A stretch of 64,000 bases of DNA from Bradyrhizobium elkanii WSM2783 (GCF_000472865.1 NZ_AXAP01000001.1:243461-307460), one strand, 5' to 3'; counted from the first letter of the stretch, positions 8,725 to 17,781 are shown. The notes: a model not told the origin generated them from the sequence alone. Program-made: numbers and translations.

Positions 8725-9558
8725 ATGACAATGCGTGGCTCTCTCCTCCAATACTACCGTGAATTGGATCCGGACGCGCTGGACCGTCCGGTCGCTGCGC
8801 TCATGGTCGATACTCAGGAGAAGGAAGACGAAGTTCCGATCCACACACATCGGAAAGGACAGTTGGTTTTGGCGCACCGCGGTGGCGTGACGTGCGAGGC
8901 CCCCAGTGGACTTTGGATGGTGCCTCCGCGATGCGGCGTCTGGATCCCCGGCGGCATGCCGCACAGCAATCGAGCGACCGCCAATGCCAGCATCTATTTC
9001 CTATACGTAGACATGAATGCGGCATCCGTTCCGAAGGAGTGCTGCACGCTGTCGATCACCCCTCTTCTGCACGAACTAATCCATCGCTTGGCGACGCTGC
9101 CGCCCCTCTATAATCCGGAAGGACCAACGGCTCAGATCGTCGTGGTTCTGCTGAACGAGCTCATCGAGATGCCGACCGAGCAATTGCATCTTCCAGTTAC
9201 GCGCCACTCAAAACTACGCGCGATCGCCGATGCCTTGATGGAAAATCCTGCGGATCGCCGCACCGTAGCAGAATGGGGCGAGGCCATTGCGCTCGGCGAA
9301 CGGACGCTCATGCGCCTCGTCGTCGCCGAGACCGGCATGACGTTCAGTCGCTGGCGTCAACAACTCCACATCATAATCGCTCTTCAGCGGTTATCCGCGG
9401 GAGAGTCTGTGCAATCGGTATCTGAAGTTCTCGGCTACGATTCCGTTAGCGCATTTATAACAATGTTCAAGAAGGCGCTCGGCAAATCGCCGGCGCGGTA
9501 TTTTTCCGATCGCGTCAACAAGCGGGGCGAAGGGGCGGCGGAACCGCAGTTCAACTAG
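8725..9558 (+). CDS. AraC-family regulator with cupin-type N-terminus (paralogue 1 of 3)
   Basis: The protein has 277 residues. The N-terminal half has a cupin-like ligand domain (IHTHRKGQLVLAHRGG, then VPPRCGVWIPGGMPHSN). The C-terminal half has two helix-turn-helix units, the second with the AraC signature LGYDSVSAFITMFKKALGKSPARYF. A second ATG lies two codons downstream. It is divergent from the DUF1656/FUSC/fusion-protein operon with an 88-base intergenic region, the usual position of a local activator or repressor. It is clearly paralogous to the products of 10789-11592 and 25013-25876: all three share the HxHRKGQLV/HSHKKGQLV and GYxSxxAFITMFKK(A/T)(L/M)GKSP patterns. Confidence 0.88.
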   Translation: MTMRGSLLQYYRELDPDALDRPVAALMVDTQEKEDEVPIHTHRKGQLVLAHRGGVTCEAPSGLWMVPPRCGVWIPGGMPHSNRATANASIYFLYVDMNAASVPKECCTLSITPLLHELIHRLATLPPLYNPEGPTAQIVVVLLNELIEMPTEQLHLPVTRHSKLRAIADALMENPADRRTVAEWGEAIALGERTLMRLVVAETGMTFSRWRQQLHIIIALQRLSAGESVQSVSEVLGYDSVSAFITMFKKALGKSPARYFSDRVNKRGEGAAEPQFN

Positions 9559-9854
9559 ATCCTGCAGCGGCGAGAGATCCGGTGCCGAGCGCGAAGCACG
9601 AGATCGAGCGCTCTTTCCGGCATCGAGATATCTTCAACGACGGCCGCCAGCCAATCGCACGAACGAGGAATGTTCCCGATCGCACTCCGTCACTAGGTTG
9701 CTCGGTCGATCGAGCACCGTCAAAGATTGCCGATGAGGCGACCAGCCGTCTTTTAAGATCACTTCCCCTGAGGATTGAAATCAAAGTTCTTCGTTTCGAA
9801 CGATCTCGATCCCGAATCCGGACAGACCTTTGAAGCGATGGATTGACGATGTCG

Positions 9855-10481
9855 CTAAAAGCTGGCTGCATTATGATCAAGGGTGCGCGACGTCTCGATG
9901 CTCATGCCCGCGTCGATCCTCGTCTGAGGGGCTGCGTCGTATTGTGGCTTAGCCGGCCTCTCGATGCGCTTGGAAGCCAGGTTGCACGACTTGATCTGAA
10001 CTGGCTGGTTTGAGTCGATAGGAAGTACCGTCTTGTGAGAAATCCGCTTCAAAGCCAAGTTTGAACGAATGCTCGAAACACCCGGTATGCGCGAGAGCTT
10101 GTTGACGATGAGGTCTTCAAGAGCCTCGATGTCGGGCACCATCACGCGGAGAAGATAGTCGCTGTCTCCCGTCATCAGGTAACACTCCATCACTTGGCTC
10201 AAGCGATCAATTGTGCGCGTGAAGTTCTCAAGTGATAGCTGGACTTGCTTTTCAAGCTTGACTTGGATGAAGGCGGTAACGCAGATGCCGAGGACCGCCG
10301 GATCCAGTACGGCAATTCGTCGATCTATCACCCCGAGCTTTTCAAGCGTACGAACTCGGGCGAGGCAGGGCGACGGTGAAAGATTGACGCGGGAAGCAAG
10401 CTCGACGTTGGTCAGGTCGGCGTTCTGCTGCAGTTCATTCAGAATCTTTATGTCGATCCTGTCGAGAGCCGTGGTTGTCAT
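9855..10481 (-). CDS. Lrp/AsnC-family regulator with extended C-terminus
   Basis: The protein has 208 residues. The winged-helix N-terminus (LDRIDIKILNELQQNADLTN, then LSPSPCLARVRTLEKLGVI) and the RAM/AsnC sensor domain (FIQVKLEKQ, YLMTGDSDYLLRVMVPD) are typical of leucine-responsive-type regulators that bind amino acids or small metabolites. Such proteins usually end near residue 155-165; here about 45 further residues follow after HKTVLPI, with low-complexity polar sequence. This may be a genuine tail or read-through caused by a lost stop. The neighbouring genes are an AraC regulator on each side and no obvious enzyme, so the target is not evident. Confidence 0.85.
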   Translation of the reverse strand: MTTTALDRIDIKILNELQQNADLTNVELASRVNLSPSPCLARVRTLEKLGVIDRRIAVLDPAVLGICVTAFIQVKLEKQVQLSLENFTRTIDRLSQVMECYLMTGDSDYLLRVMVPDIEALEDLIVNKLSRIPGVSSIRSNLALKRISHKTVLPIDSNQPVQIKSCNLASKRIERPAKPQYDAAPQTRIDAGMSIETSRTLDHNAASF

Positions 10482-10788
10482 CTCGTCTTCTCCCAGGGCA
10501 AGCGGTAGCTTTATCGAGGCCCGGCCCCGCGCGTTATCCCGCGTGGTGACATCTCGATGACAGAGATGCTAACCGCAGTTGCGACCGTGAAATTTCGACA
10601 AAATGACGACTTATATCGAAAAACCGTCAATTTCTCAGGGCTGGCCGTGCAGGCATGAGGCAACCCGTGGCGGGATGCCGTCCACTCGAAAACAAGTGTG
10701 CGTGCTCAAACGCCTGCGACCGAACGGCTAGAGTCCGAACACAAAAGGCGGATCCTGCGACCGATAGAAGAAATAAAAAGCAATCGTC
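10482..10788. other. Intergenic stretch, no gene seen
   Basis: This is about 307 bases between the start of the Lrp-type gene and the end of the second AraC gene. It should hold the promoter of the Lrp gene. I see no repeat, hairpin with T-run or convincing frame. Confidence 0.4.
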
Positions 10789-11592
10789 TTAATCTGCCAC
10801 TGACGCCTGCTCGGAGCGTTCTTGAAAGTATTTGGCAGGAGATCTCCCCAGAGCCTTCTTGAACATCGTAATGAATGCAGTGGTAGAGCCGTAGCCCAAC
10901 GTGGCTGCAACCTGGTGGACCATCGCGCCACCGGAGAGTTCCCGCAACGCGACCATTAGGTGTATTTGCTGTCGCCAGCGTCCGAAGGTCAGACCTGTCT
11001 CCCGCTCGACCAGCCGAGAAAGCGATCGTTCGCTCATCGCTACACGATCGGCCCATCCAGCCAATGAAGATCTATCGGCTGGAGTTCTGGTCAGAGCGTC
11101 GGCTATGAGCTGAAGTTTTGGGTTACCGGAAATGGGCAGCGAAAGATCCTCGACCGGCTGGACGGTCAATTCATCAAGCAGAACTCTGGCAAGCCGACCA
11201 CAATGACTGTCAGGATCATAATGTCGCGGCATGACCGCGAGCCGGAGAATCATCTCGCGGACCATCGGGCTGATCGACAATGTGCAGCATCTTTCCGGAA
11301 GGGCCGCTGAATCCGGCTCGACGAACAGAAGGCAAATCATCGCGTTTGCTGTTGCCTTGTTGCTGTGCTCAAGGCCGCCCGGGATCCACACGCCGGACTG
11401 CGGAGGTACTATCCAGCGAGTGCCTGGAACGTCGCAGGTGATTCCACCACGGAGTGCCAAAACGAGCTGACCTTTTCTGTGACTGTGGATCGGCGTCTCG
11501 TTATCGTTATCTAAGACGTCCATTCGAACGGCAGTGGCCGCGACGGGACAATCGTCCGGATCGAATTCAGAAAAACCCAACTGCACGGTCAT
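10789..11592 (-). CDS. AraC-family regulator with cupin-type N-terminus (paralogue 2 of 3)
   Basis: The ATG at 11592 (MTVQLGFSEFDPDD) aligns best with the start of the paralogue at 8725; a TTG at 11628 would add 12 residues. The cupin half shows IHSHRKGQLVLALRGG and VPPQSGVWIPGGLEHSN; the DNA-binding half ends LGYGSTTAFITMFKKALGRSPAKYF. It has about 267 residues, normal for the group. It faces the LysR gene at 11835 with about 240 bases between them. No enzyme gene is directly attached, so the target could be the efflux operon to the left, the catabolic block to the right, or itself. Confidence 0.87.
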   Translation of the reverse strand: MTVQLGFSEFDPDDCPVAATAVRMDVLDNDNETPIHSHRKGQLVLALRGGITCDVPGTRWIVPPQSGVWIPGGLEHSNKATANAMICLLFVEPDSAALPERCCTLSISPMVREMILRLAVMPRHYDPDSHCGRLARVLLDELTVQPVEDLSLPISGNPKLQLIADALTRTPADRSSLAGWADRVAMSERSLSRLVERETGLTFGRWRQQIHLMVALRELSGGAMVHQVAATLGYGSTTAFITMFKKALGRSPAKYFQERSEQASVAD

Positions 11593-11834
11593 GTCCGCAA
11601 TTGTCGATATTTGGAGATGATTTGGCAAGGTAACTTAGTCCTTTCGCCGCTGCGGAAGTGTAGGGAATAGCGCCATCTATTGAGGCAAGATGCAAATGCG
11701 CGTTCTTATTTCCCGAATGGTCAATTCGAATCTTCAATTGCAAAGTGAGCTCAGTGGAAAACTGTTCTCTCTTGAGGAAGGGCTCGAGAAAGCGCGTCTG
11801 AAGGTACCGGGGCCTTAGAACAGGTATACGAGCG

Positions 11835-12794
11835 ATGGACCTTCTCGGTAGCCTCGGCATTTTCGTACGCGTAGCGGAAGTTCTTTCGTTCTCGGCCGTG
11901 GCGCGCGAGCGCGACGTAAGCCAGGCTGCGGTCGCCCGCCAGATTTCGCAGCTCGAAGAGCGTTTTGGCGTTCGCTTATTCCATCGCACTACGCGAAAGA
12001 TCAGCCTCACCGATGACGGACAGATGCTTGTCGTCCTTGCAAGACCGATATTGGACGGCGTCGAGGATATGCTGACGGCTGTGGGACGACAGAGTACCTC
12101 TCCCATCGGATTGGTCCGGGTTGGCGTGACGGGTACCGCTGGTCGCTTTCTGGCGCAACGTCTGCCCGAGTTACTGGCGGATCACCCGGGGCTGAAGGTC
12201 GAATTGGTGGTGAGCGATCGAATCGGCGACATGATCGAAGAGCGTCTCGATCTTGCGATGCGTCTTGGCGAGATATCAGATGCATCATTGATTGTTCGTC
12301 ACGCCGGCACATTTTCACGCGTTGCCGTGGCCGCGCCCAGCTATATCGAAAAGCACGGCGAGCCTTGCTTGCCCGCGGAACTTGCGCAGCACACCTGCAT
12401 CGTCCACGCCAGCAACCAGAACTCCGACATGTGGACGTTCGTGACCAATGAGGGGGCCCAGCAATTTCGCGTGTCGGGCGGATTTCTCGCCAATGACGCG
12501 AGCGCCGTGCATCTGGCTGCACGAAGCGGATACGGGATTGCCCATCTCGCGCTGGTCGACGTGTTCGACGATTTGCGCAGCGGCCAGCTCGTCCGTGTGC
12601 TGAACAACTTCCCGTCTCCGAACATTCCGTTCAGCCTGGTCTACTCCTCGCGCCGGCATCTTGCGCCACGTACGCGCGCGGTCCTGAATTTCATCCTGCA
12701 GGAGCTACGAGAAATTCGCGCTTTGCTTTCCGCGGATCCAGGCGAAGGTCGAGACCAAGGAAGCGACCGAAGCACTCCGGCTTTCAGCGTATGA
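11835..12794 (+). CDS. LysR-family transcriptional regulator
   Basis: The protein has 319 residues. The N-terminal winged helix is clear (LGIFVRVAEVLSFSAVARER, QAAVARQISQLEERFGVRLF, HRTTRKISLTDDG), followed by the two-lobed co-inducer domain (IGLVRVGVTGTAGRFLAQRL, DLAMRLGEISDASLIVRHAG). The pattern belongs to the common CrgA/DsdC-like subset whose members regulate divergent or nearby catabolic and oxidative genes. The last 25 residues (after ALLSADPG) are polar and may be a non-conserved tail. The next plus-strand gene is the VOC protein about 450 bases downstream; control of it or of the flavin reductase is possible but not shown. Confidence 0.88.
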   Translation: MDLLGSLGIFVRVAEVLSFSAVARERDVSQAAVARQISQLEERFGVRLFHRTTRKISLTDDGQMLVVLARPILDGVEDMLTAVGRQSTSPIGLVRVGVTGTAGRFLAQRLPELLADHPGLKVELVVSDRIGDMIEERLDLAMRLGEISDASLIVRHAGTFSRVAVAAPSYIEKHGEPCLPAELAQHTCIVHASNQNSDMWTFVTNEGAQQFRVSGGFLANDASAVHLAARSGYGIAHLALVDVFDDLRSGQLVRVLNNFPSPNIPFSLVYSSRRHLAPRTRAVLNFILQELREIRALLSADPGEGRDQGSDRSTPAFSV

Positions 12795-13239
12795 AGTTGC
12801 ACGACGTTCTGGTTCGACAGGATGTGGTTGGGGTCGCTGGCATGTTCCGCTTTGTTCGCGTTGGTGCGTGAGAAGTCGAAAAAATAGGCGCGTACTGCAC
12901 AAAGCAATGACGATTTGCTCAGTCCAAGAGCAGGAAGCATCGATAAGTGTCCAGGGAACAGCATCGAGATGGCCGGCGATGCGATGACATCAAGTATGGC
13001 AAGCGCATTTGCGATCGAAACAGGTCGAAACCCAGCAGAGATAAATCGCCTCCGCTCGCCGCGCGCGCCGGTGCGTAATGATGCTAAAGTCTGTGTGCTG
13101 CGGCATAAAATGCTGATCAGCTAGGTGGGCGACAAACTGTTTGAGCATTAATGCTGAGAAAGCGGCGTCACAATTGCAGGACGATTGAAGTTTTCAGAGA
13201 TCGCAGATCGACGGCCCGTTCGGAATCGGGAGTGAGAAA
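12795..13239. other. Intergenic stretch, weak frames only
   Basis: This is about 445 bases. A minus-strand frame at 12641-12964 overlapping the LysR end contains a fairly protein-like stretch (around NHILSNQNVVQLHTLKAG), but it has no ribosome site and runs into the LysR gene, so I do not call it. The last 40 bases hold the ribosome site (GGGAGTGAG) for the VOC gene. Confidence 0.35.
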
Positions 13240-13611
13240 GTGAAGCTTAAGCAAGTCTATCTTACTGCCGTCGAACCCGAAGGGTTAGCCAAGTTCTACG
13301 AGGCTCTCGGATTGACGATCCGCTTCGCTGACCGTGGCAAGTGGATCCAATTCGTAGGAGAGAAAGCTGCCTTTTGTATCGCAAGCCCGGCTGAATCCGT
13401 GTCCGAGCAGTCTCACAATGCGGTCCTCGTATTCGAGGTGGATGATTTGGAAATGGCTGTCGAACGCGCGCGGGCGGAGGGGGCTGAGGTGCTTGGTGAA
13501 GTCCGGGATATGGGAGCGCATGGCCGGGTGGCCCATTTCAGGGACCCGCAACATAATACGATCCAGCTCATTCAAGTCGCGAGTAGGGCGTCAGATCAAC
13601 CCTCTGAATGA
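13240..13611 (+). CDS. VOC/glyoxalase-fold protein
   Basis: The protein has 123 residues from a GTG at 13240 preceded by GGGAGTGAGAAA. It has one vicinal-oxygen-chelate module pair: KLKQVYLTAVEPEGLAKFYE at the start, an alpha/beta middle, and FRDPQHNTIQLIQV near the end, where the Asp-Pro-(Gln)-His-Asn-x-Ile-x-Leu pattern matches the usual DPxGNxxxL ending. Members include lyases, dioxygenases and binding proteins, so the reaction cannot be named. It sits about 30 bases before the flavin reductase gene on the same strand and probably shares a transcript, suggesting a part in the same oxidative pathway. Confidence 0.8.
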   Translation: MKLKQVYLTAVEPEGLAKFYEALGLTIRFADRGKWIQFVGEKAAFCIASPAESVSEQSHNAVLVFEVDDLEMAVERARAEGAEVLGEVRDMGAHGRVAHFRDPQHNTIQLIQVASRASDQPSE

Positions 13612-13644
13612 CTTCAGTTCTATGTGACGGGGCTATTTATCACC

Positions 13645-14172
13645 ATGAACTTCCGAGTGTCGCCTATGCCTAGTCAAGAAACCCCGGTGTTCAGCAGCAC
13701 AGAATTCCGCAGCGCAATGCGCAATGTGCCGGGCGCCGTGTCTATCGTAACTACGGGTACGCAGCCGGGCAGGCACGGCTTGACGCTGACAGCGGGCTGT
13801 TCGTTGTCGACCGAGCCATCGAGCGTGCTCGTCTGCGTCAATAAGTCGGCTGGCGCCCACGATACGATAAAGCAGAGCAGATCATTCTGTTGGAATATCC
13901 TCGCGGCAGATCACGTTGCGCTGGCGCAGAAATTCGCGGGGCAAGACGGGAGCAAAGGCGATATACGTTTCAGCGAAGGTGTGTGGCGCGAACTCGCTAC
14001 GGGAGCGCCAAGTCTCATCCAGGCAATTTGTAGCTTTGATTGCCGGGTTTCCGATTCGTACGACGCTGGAAGTCATACGATTTTCATCGGCGAGGTGGTT
14101 GCACAGGCGACAAACGCTGATCTCGAACCTCTTGTCTATGTGAATGGCGAATTCACTGTACCTAAGCGCTAA
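13645..14172 (+). CDS. Flavin reductase-like (DIM6/NTAB) FMN-binding protein
   Basis: The product is about 175 residues from the ATG at 13645; GTG 13624 and ATG 13666 are alternatives. Features of the flavin reductase fold: FRSAMRNVPGAVSIVTTGT near the start, GLTLTAGCSLSTEPSSVLVCVNKSAG, and NVLA-like NILAADHVALAQKFAG, ending with HTIFIGEVVAQ and PLVYVNGEF. Such proteins supply reduced FMN or FAD to a partner monooxygenase. The luciferase-like monooxygenase at 19754 in the same block is a plausible partner, making a two-component flavin monooxygenase. That pairing is inferred from context. It is followed directly by the binding-protein remnant. Confidence 0.82.
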   Translation: MNFRVSPMPSQETPVFSSTEFRSAMRNVPGAVSIVTTGTQPGRHGLTLTAGCSLSTEPSSVLVCVNKSAGAHDTIKQSRSFCWNILAADHVALAQKFAGQDGSKGDIRFSEGVWRELATGAPSLIQAICSFDCRVSDSYDAGSHTIFIGEVVAQATNADLEPLVYVNGEFTVPKR

Positions 14173-14213
14173 GCGACCGCCGGCGAGTACCCTTCTTATG
14201 TCGGGCCCGAGCC

Positions 14214-14463
14214 CGGGATCTGCGTTCGAAGCATGCAGATCGTCGCGAACGCGGTTATCCGCGGGAGATCATCCATCAAGTCGACCAACATGGAGCCAAT
14301 TCTGATGTACGGGGGGACGATAGACGTCGACGAAGGCGGCCACAGCAACAACGCCAGAGTCGGTTCGATTCAAGCGAAGGGAAGCCAGCCGCAAGTCGTC
14401 GCGGGTTTGAGCATCGCCGTATTCAAGCCGCGGTATCCACTCGTACCATTCAGTGTCCGCTAA
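14214..14463 (+). pseudogene. Decayed C-terminal remnant of an ABC substrate-binding protein
   Basis: From about 14214 the DNA encodes a fragment similar to the end of the intact binding protein at 23696-24928: SAFEA then, one base out of frame, QIVANAVIRG...SSIKSTNMEPILM...RVGSIQAKGSQPQVV...RYPLVPFSVR, against FEAVQIVGDAVTRA...YPLVPFSAR. A one-base deletion separates the first residues from the rest, and nothing corresponds to the first 320 or so residues. The final stop overlaps the LivH start (TAATG at 14461-14465). This coupling suggests an ancestral order of binding protein then permeases, with the original binding-protein gene now lost. Confidence 0.75.
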
Positions 14464-15332
14464 TGTTGTCGCTTTGGCTCAATGTTCTCGCGAGTGGCAT
14501 TCTGCTCGGTCTCGTCTACGGCCTCGTGGCGCTCGGCCTGACCATCATTTTTGGCGTCATGCGGGTCGTCAACTTCGCGCACGGGGAGATGGTCGTCTTC
14601 GGCGTCTACATCGGCTATTGGGCGGTCCGCCTTTGGGACGTTCCAATCATTGTCGCGGCCGCAATCGCGGCGGTCGTGATGTTCGTCTTCGGATACTTTT
14701 TGGAAACCCTGATCGTAAAGCGGTTCGTCAACCGGCCCCATCACTATCAGTTCATTGTTTTCATCGGTCTGTCGCTGCTCTTCAGCGGCGCGCTGCTGGT
14801 GGCGTTCGGACCGGATCCGCGCCCGACTCCTTCTCAGCTGTCGTTTCAAACCGTATCGCTCGGTTTCGTGACATTGGACCTGGCGAGACTTCAAGCGGCG
14901 GCGACTGCGGGCCTGCTCATTGCCTTGTTAGGAGCGTATCTGAAGTTTTCATCGTTCGGTCGGTCTTTGCGAGCGTCCGCAGACAATCGGTTGGGCGGCC
15001 TGATCGTGGGGTTAAACATTCCTCGGGTCTATGCGGTGACCTTTGGTGTCGGAGCGGCCTGCGCGGGCGTAGCCGGCGCATTGATATCTCCTTTGTTCGA
15101 CGCCCAACCATATCTAGCTGTCGACTTTACTCTGCTGGCTTTCGTGACGGTTATCGTCGGCGGCCTCGGCAGCTTCAGTGGAGCACTCTTGGGTGGATTG
15201 GTGATCGGCGTCGCCGAGGCAATCGCGGCGTTGATGTTCGCTCCGTCGATGAAGACGGCGCTTCCTTATGCGCTCCTGATCATCATCCTGATTTTCCGTC
15301 CGAGAGGGCTTTTTGGTGCAAAAGAGATTTGA
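14463..15332 (+). CDS. Branched-chain amino-acid-type ABC permease, LivH family
   Basis: The protein has 289 residues and about eight membrane segments, with the LivH family start (NVLASGILLGLVYGLVALGL, IIFGVMRVVNFAHGEMVVFG) and the conserved RALRASADN-type loop (GRSLRASADNRLGGLIVGLN), ending FRPRGLFG. It forms half of the inner-membrane channel with LivM and is energised by LivG/LivF. Its start overlaps the stop of the binding-protein remnant. LivHMGF homologues near catabolic genes often carry aromatic acids or other organic acids, so leucine transport should not be assumed. Here the surrounding CoA-pathway genes point to an organic acid or ring compound. Confidence 0.9.
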   Translation: MLSLWLNVLASGILLGLVYGLVALGLTIIFGVMRVVNFAHGEMVVFGVYIGYWAVRLWDVPIIVAAAIAAVVMFVFGYFLETLIVKRFVNRPHHYQFIVFIGLSLLFSGALLVAFGPDPRPTPSQLSFQTVSLGFVTLDLARLQAAATAGLLIALLGAYLKFSSFGRSLRASADNRLGGLIVGLNIPRVYAVTFGVGAACAGVAGALISPLFDAQPYLAVDFTLLAFVTVIVGGLGSFSGALLGGLVIGVAEAIAALMFAPSMKTALPYALLIIILIFRPRGLFGAKEI

Positions 15333-15345
15333 TGGTGCGACTGAA

Positions 15346-16347
15346 ATGGGACGGTGGCTCGCTGGATCAATGCTCTTCGTTGTCCTCGCTTTAGTCGGTG
15401 CTCTGGCAAGCCCGTACGTCATCTCGTTGATGACGATTGTATTGCTCTTCACTTTCTTGGGGCAATCTTGGAATTTGATGCTCGGGATCGGTGGGCAACT
15501 ATCGATCGGTCACGCCCTATTTGTCGGCCTAGGCGCTTATTCAGTGGGCGTCCTCGATGTAAAGTACGGCATTTCTCCGTGGATAGGCCTTCTGGTCGGA
15601 ATGTTCATTGCCGGATCCGTCGGCGCGGTGCTGGCGTGGTTGAGTTTCCGGTTCGAAGTGCGCGGAATCTATTTCGCGCTGCTGACGGTTGCTGCCGCGG
15701 AGTTCGCCAGGATTATGTTCAGTGGCTGGGAGTTTGTTGGCGCAATGCAGGGGCTGTTCTTTCCTGCGCCAACCGGCGCAATCGAAATCTCGATGCTTCG
15801 AGGAGATGCGCGTTTCTACTACTTTATCGCTCTCGCTCTGGCGGCACTAGGGATCGTGGGAACTGAACTTATCTCGCGATCGTATTTCGGATATGTCTGG
15901 CGCGCAATGAGGGATGATGACGGGGCTGCACGCGCGCTCGGCGTCCGCACATTCCGGCACAAAATCCTCGTGATCTCGATATCGGCGGCGACGGCGGCGG
16001 TGGGTGGTGGAATTCTAGCACTCGTGCAAGGATCGATATTTCCAGATTCGATTATGGGCATGGGACTCTCCGTTGACGTCCTGATAGGGCCCGTGGTCGG
16101 CGGCTTAGGCACGACGTTCGGTCCGCTGGTCGGATCGCTCACGGCTATTCCTCTGAACCATTTGATGAGCGCCCTCGGCGACAGTCTTCGGATCCCGGGG
16201 CTGAACAATATTACGTACGGTATCGTTCTGATTTTGGTGATCTGGTTCCTACCCGACGGCATTTGGCCGGCGATCGTCCGGCTCTGCAAGGCAATTCAGG
16301 TGCCGTCCCGAGTGTGGCTCCCGCAACCGAGGAGGGCCGAAAAATGA
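15346..16347 (+). CDS. Branched-chain amino-acid-type ABC permease, LivM family
   Basis: The product is about 333 residues from the ATG at 15346; TTG 15313 and GTG 15316 would overlap the LivH end and are possible. About nine membrane segments are visible, with the LivM hallmarks LLGIGGQLSIGHALFVGLGA-like sequence, RGIYFALLTVA and the loop YFGYVWRAMRDDDGAARALG, then GSLTAIPLNHLM. It pairs with LivH. The stop overlaps the LivG start (ATGA, 16344-16347), a sign of tight translational coupling. The ligand is unknown. Confidence 0.9.
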   Translation: MGRWLAGSMLFVVLALVGALASPYVISLMTIVLLFTFLGQSWNLMLGIGGQLSIGHALFVGLGAYSVGVLDVKYGISPWIGLLVGMFIAGSVGAVLAWLSFRFEVRGIYFALLTVAAAEFARIMFSGWEFVGAMQGLFFPAPTGAIEISMLRGDARFYYFIALALAALGIVGTELISRSYFGYVWRAMRDDDGAARALGVRTFRHKILVISISAATAAVGGGILALVQGSIFPDSIMGMGLSVDVLIGPVVGGLGTTFGPLVGSLTAIPLNHLMSALGDSLRIPGLNNITYGIVLILVIWFLPDGIWPAIVRLCKAIQVPSRVWLPQPRRAEK

Positions 16348-17069
16348 CAAGTCTGCTCGAGGTAAAGAACCTCTCCCGATCGTTCGGGGGGCTGGTCGCG
16401 GTGAACGACGTGAGCTTCGCACTGGAAGCCCGAAGTATCACCGCGCTGATCGGGCCGAACGGGGCAGGAAAGACGACATGTTTCAATCTCGTTGCCGGCG
16501 CCATGAGGCCGACCAGTGGGCAGGTGTTCTTCGAGGGGCGTTCGATCGAGAATACACCGCCTGAAATAGTCTGCAGGATAGGTATCGCGCGAACATTCCA
16601 AATCGTGCGACCGATGCGGGATATGTCAGTACTCGAGAACGCAATGGTCGGAGCCTTCAGCTGGACCAAGAGCGTAAACGAGGCGAGATCGAAGGCATAC
16701 GATTCTCTCGAAAGCGTTGGACTCGCCGGCAAAGCGGATGCTAGGACGGACCAGCTGACGCTGCCGGACCGGAAAATGCTGGAGATGGCCAAAGCGCTAT
16801 CGACGCGACCCAAACTACTGCTGCTGGACGAGGTAATGGCGGGCCTCCGACCCACCGAAGCTGCGGGAGTGGTCCGCGTACTGCAGAAACTTGCCGACAG
16901 TGGACTAACGATCCTGCTCGTCGAGCACGTTATGCGGATCGTGATGGAAATCGCGTCGAGCGTCGTAGTGCTTCATCATGGCGCCAAAATCGCGGAAGGA
17001 AGTCCTAGAGAGGTGGTCGCGGATCCGAGGGTCCTTGAAAGCTATCTGGGGACGGGCTTCCATGCTTGA
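16344..17069 (+). CDS. ABC transporter ATPase, LivG family
   Basis: The ATG at 16344 overlaps the LivM stop. It has 241 residues: Walker A GPNGAGKTT, Q-loop region around RTFQIVRPM, Walker B LLLLDEVMAGL and a switch His (VEHVMRIVM). The usual signature (L-x-YGxQRxLEIARAL in LivG) reads LTLPDRKMLEMAKAL, so the glycine of the signature is absent; this is a modest departure from family consensus. It supplies one of the two nucleotide-binding sites of the importer. The gene overlaps LivF by eight bases. Confidence 0.9.
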   Translation: MTSLLEVKNLSRSFGGLVAVNDVSFALEARSITALIGPNGAGKTTCFNLVAGAMRPTSGQVFFEGRSIENTPPEIVCRIGIARTFQIVRPMRDMSVLENAMVGAFSWTKSVNEARSKAYDSLESVGLAGKADARTDQLTLPDRKMLEMAKALSTRPKLLLLDEVMAGLRPTEAAGVVRVLQKLADSGLTILLVEHVMRIVMEIASSVVVLHHGAKIAEGSPREVVADPRVLESYLGTGFHA

Positions 17070-17781
17070 CGAGGCGCTTTTATCGATCGACGGGCTTTGT
17101 GTCGCATACGACGGATCGAATGCCTTGAACGGCGTATCCTTGCAGATCCACAAGGGCGAGTTGATCTGTGTCGTGGGTGCGAATGGTGCGGGAAAGACTT
17201 CGCTGATCAGATCAATCTCAGGCATCGTTCCGTCTTCGAGTGGTGTCGTGAAGATGAACGGCGTTGAGATTACCGGGATGCCGCCGTGGGAGATCTGCGA
17301 ACTCGGCATTGCGCAGGTCGCCGAAGGTCGACAGATTTTTGGAAGCCTGTCTGTCGAAGAAAATCTGCTCCTGGGCGGATCGCTTAAGCGCGCGAAGGCC
17401 AACCACCTCGAAACGCTCGAGTTCGTCTATCACTTGTTCGAGAGGCTTCGAGAGCGTAGGCGACAATTTGCCGGGACGTTATCCGGCGGCGAACAGCAGA
17501 TGTTGGCTATTGGACGCGCAATCATGTCGAAGCCGGAAGTAGTCATGTTCGACGAGCCGTCTATTGGACTGTCGCCCGCTTTGACGGGCGTGATGTTTGG
17601 AGTAGTGAAGTCCTTGCACGAGCAAGGGATAACGGTGTTGTTGGTCGAACAAAACGTCGCAAAATCTCTCGCGTTGAGCAATCGCGGCTACGTCCTGGAA
17701 AACGGCTCTATCGTACTCCACGGATCGAGCCACGAACTGCTGAACAATTCCGAGATTCAGCGCGCATATCTCGGAATGTAG
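17062..17781 (+). CDS. ABC transporter ATPase, LivF family
   Basis: It starts at the ATG at 17062 inside the LivG end. It has 239 residues: Walker A GANGAGKTS, the LivF-typical AEGRQIFGSLSVEENLLLG, a canonical signature LSGGEQQMLAIGRA, Walker B VVMFDEPSIGLSP and switch His region VLLVEQNVAKSL. Together with LivG it completes the ATPase pair. A 210-base gap follows before the first enoyl-CoA hydratase, so the catabolic genes may be on the same or a separate transcript. Confidence 0.92.
   Translation: MLDEALLSIDGLCVAYDGSNALNGVSLQIHKGELICVVGANGAGKTSLIRSISGIVPSSSGVVKMNGVEITGMPPWEICELGIAQVAEGRQIFGSLSVEENLLLGGSLKRAKANHLETLEFVYHLFERLRERRRQFAGTLSGGEQQMLAIGRAIMSKPEVVMFDEPSIGLSPALTGVMFGVVKSLHEQGITVLLVEQNVAKSLALSNRGYVLENGSIVLHGSSHELLNNSEIQRAYLGM

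Noticed and set aside
12641..12964. Minus-strand gene overlapping the LysR end
   Set aside because: One stretch looks protein-like, but there is no ribosome site, and most of the frame is the mirror of the LysR gene.
14453..15394. A 313-codon plus-strand frame overlapping LivH
   Set aside because: Arg- and Ser-rich out-of-frame product; LivH is unmistakable in the other frame.
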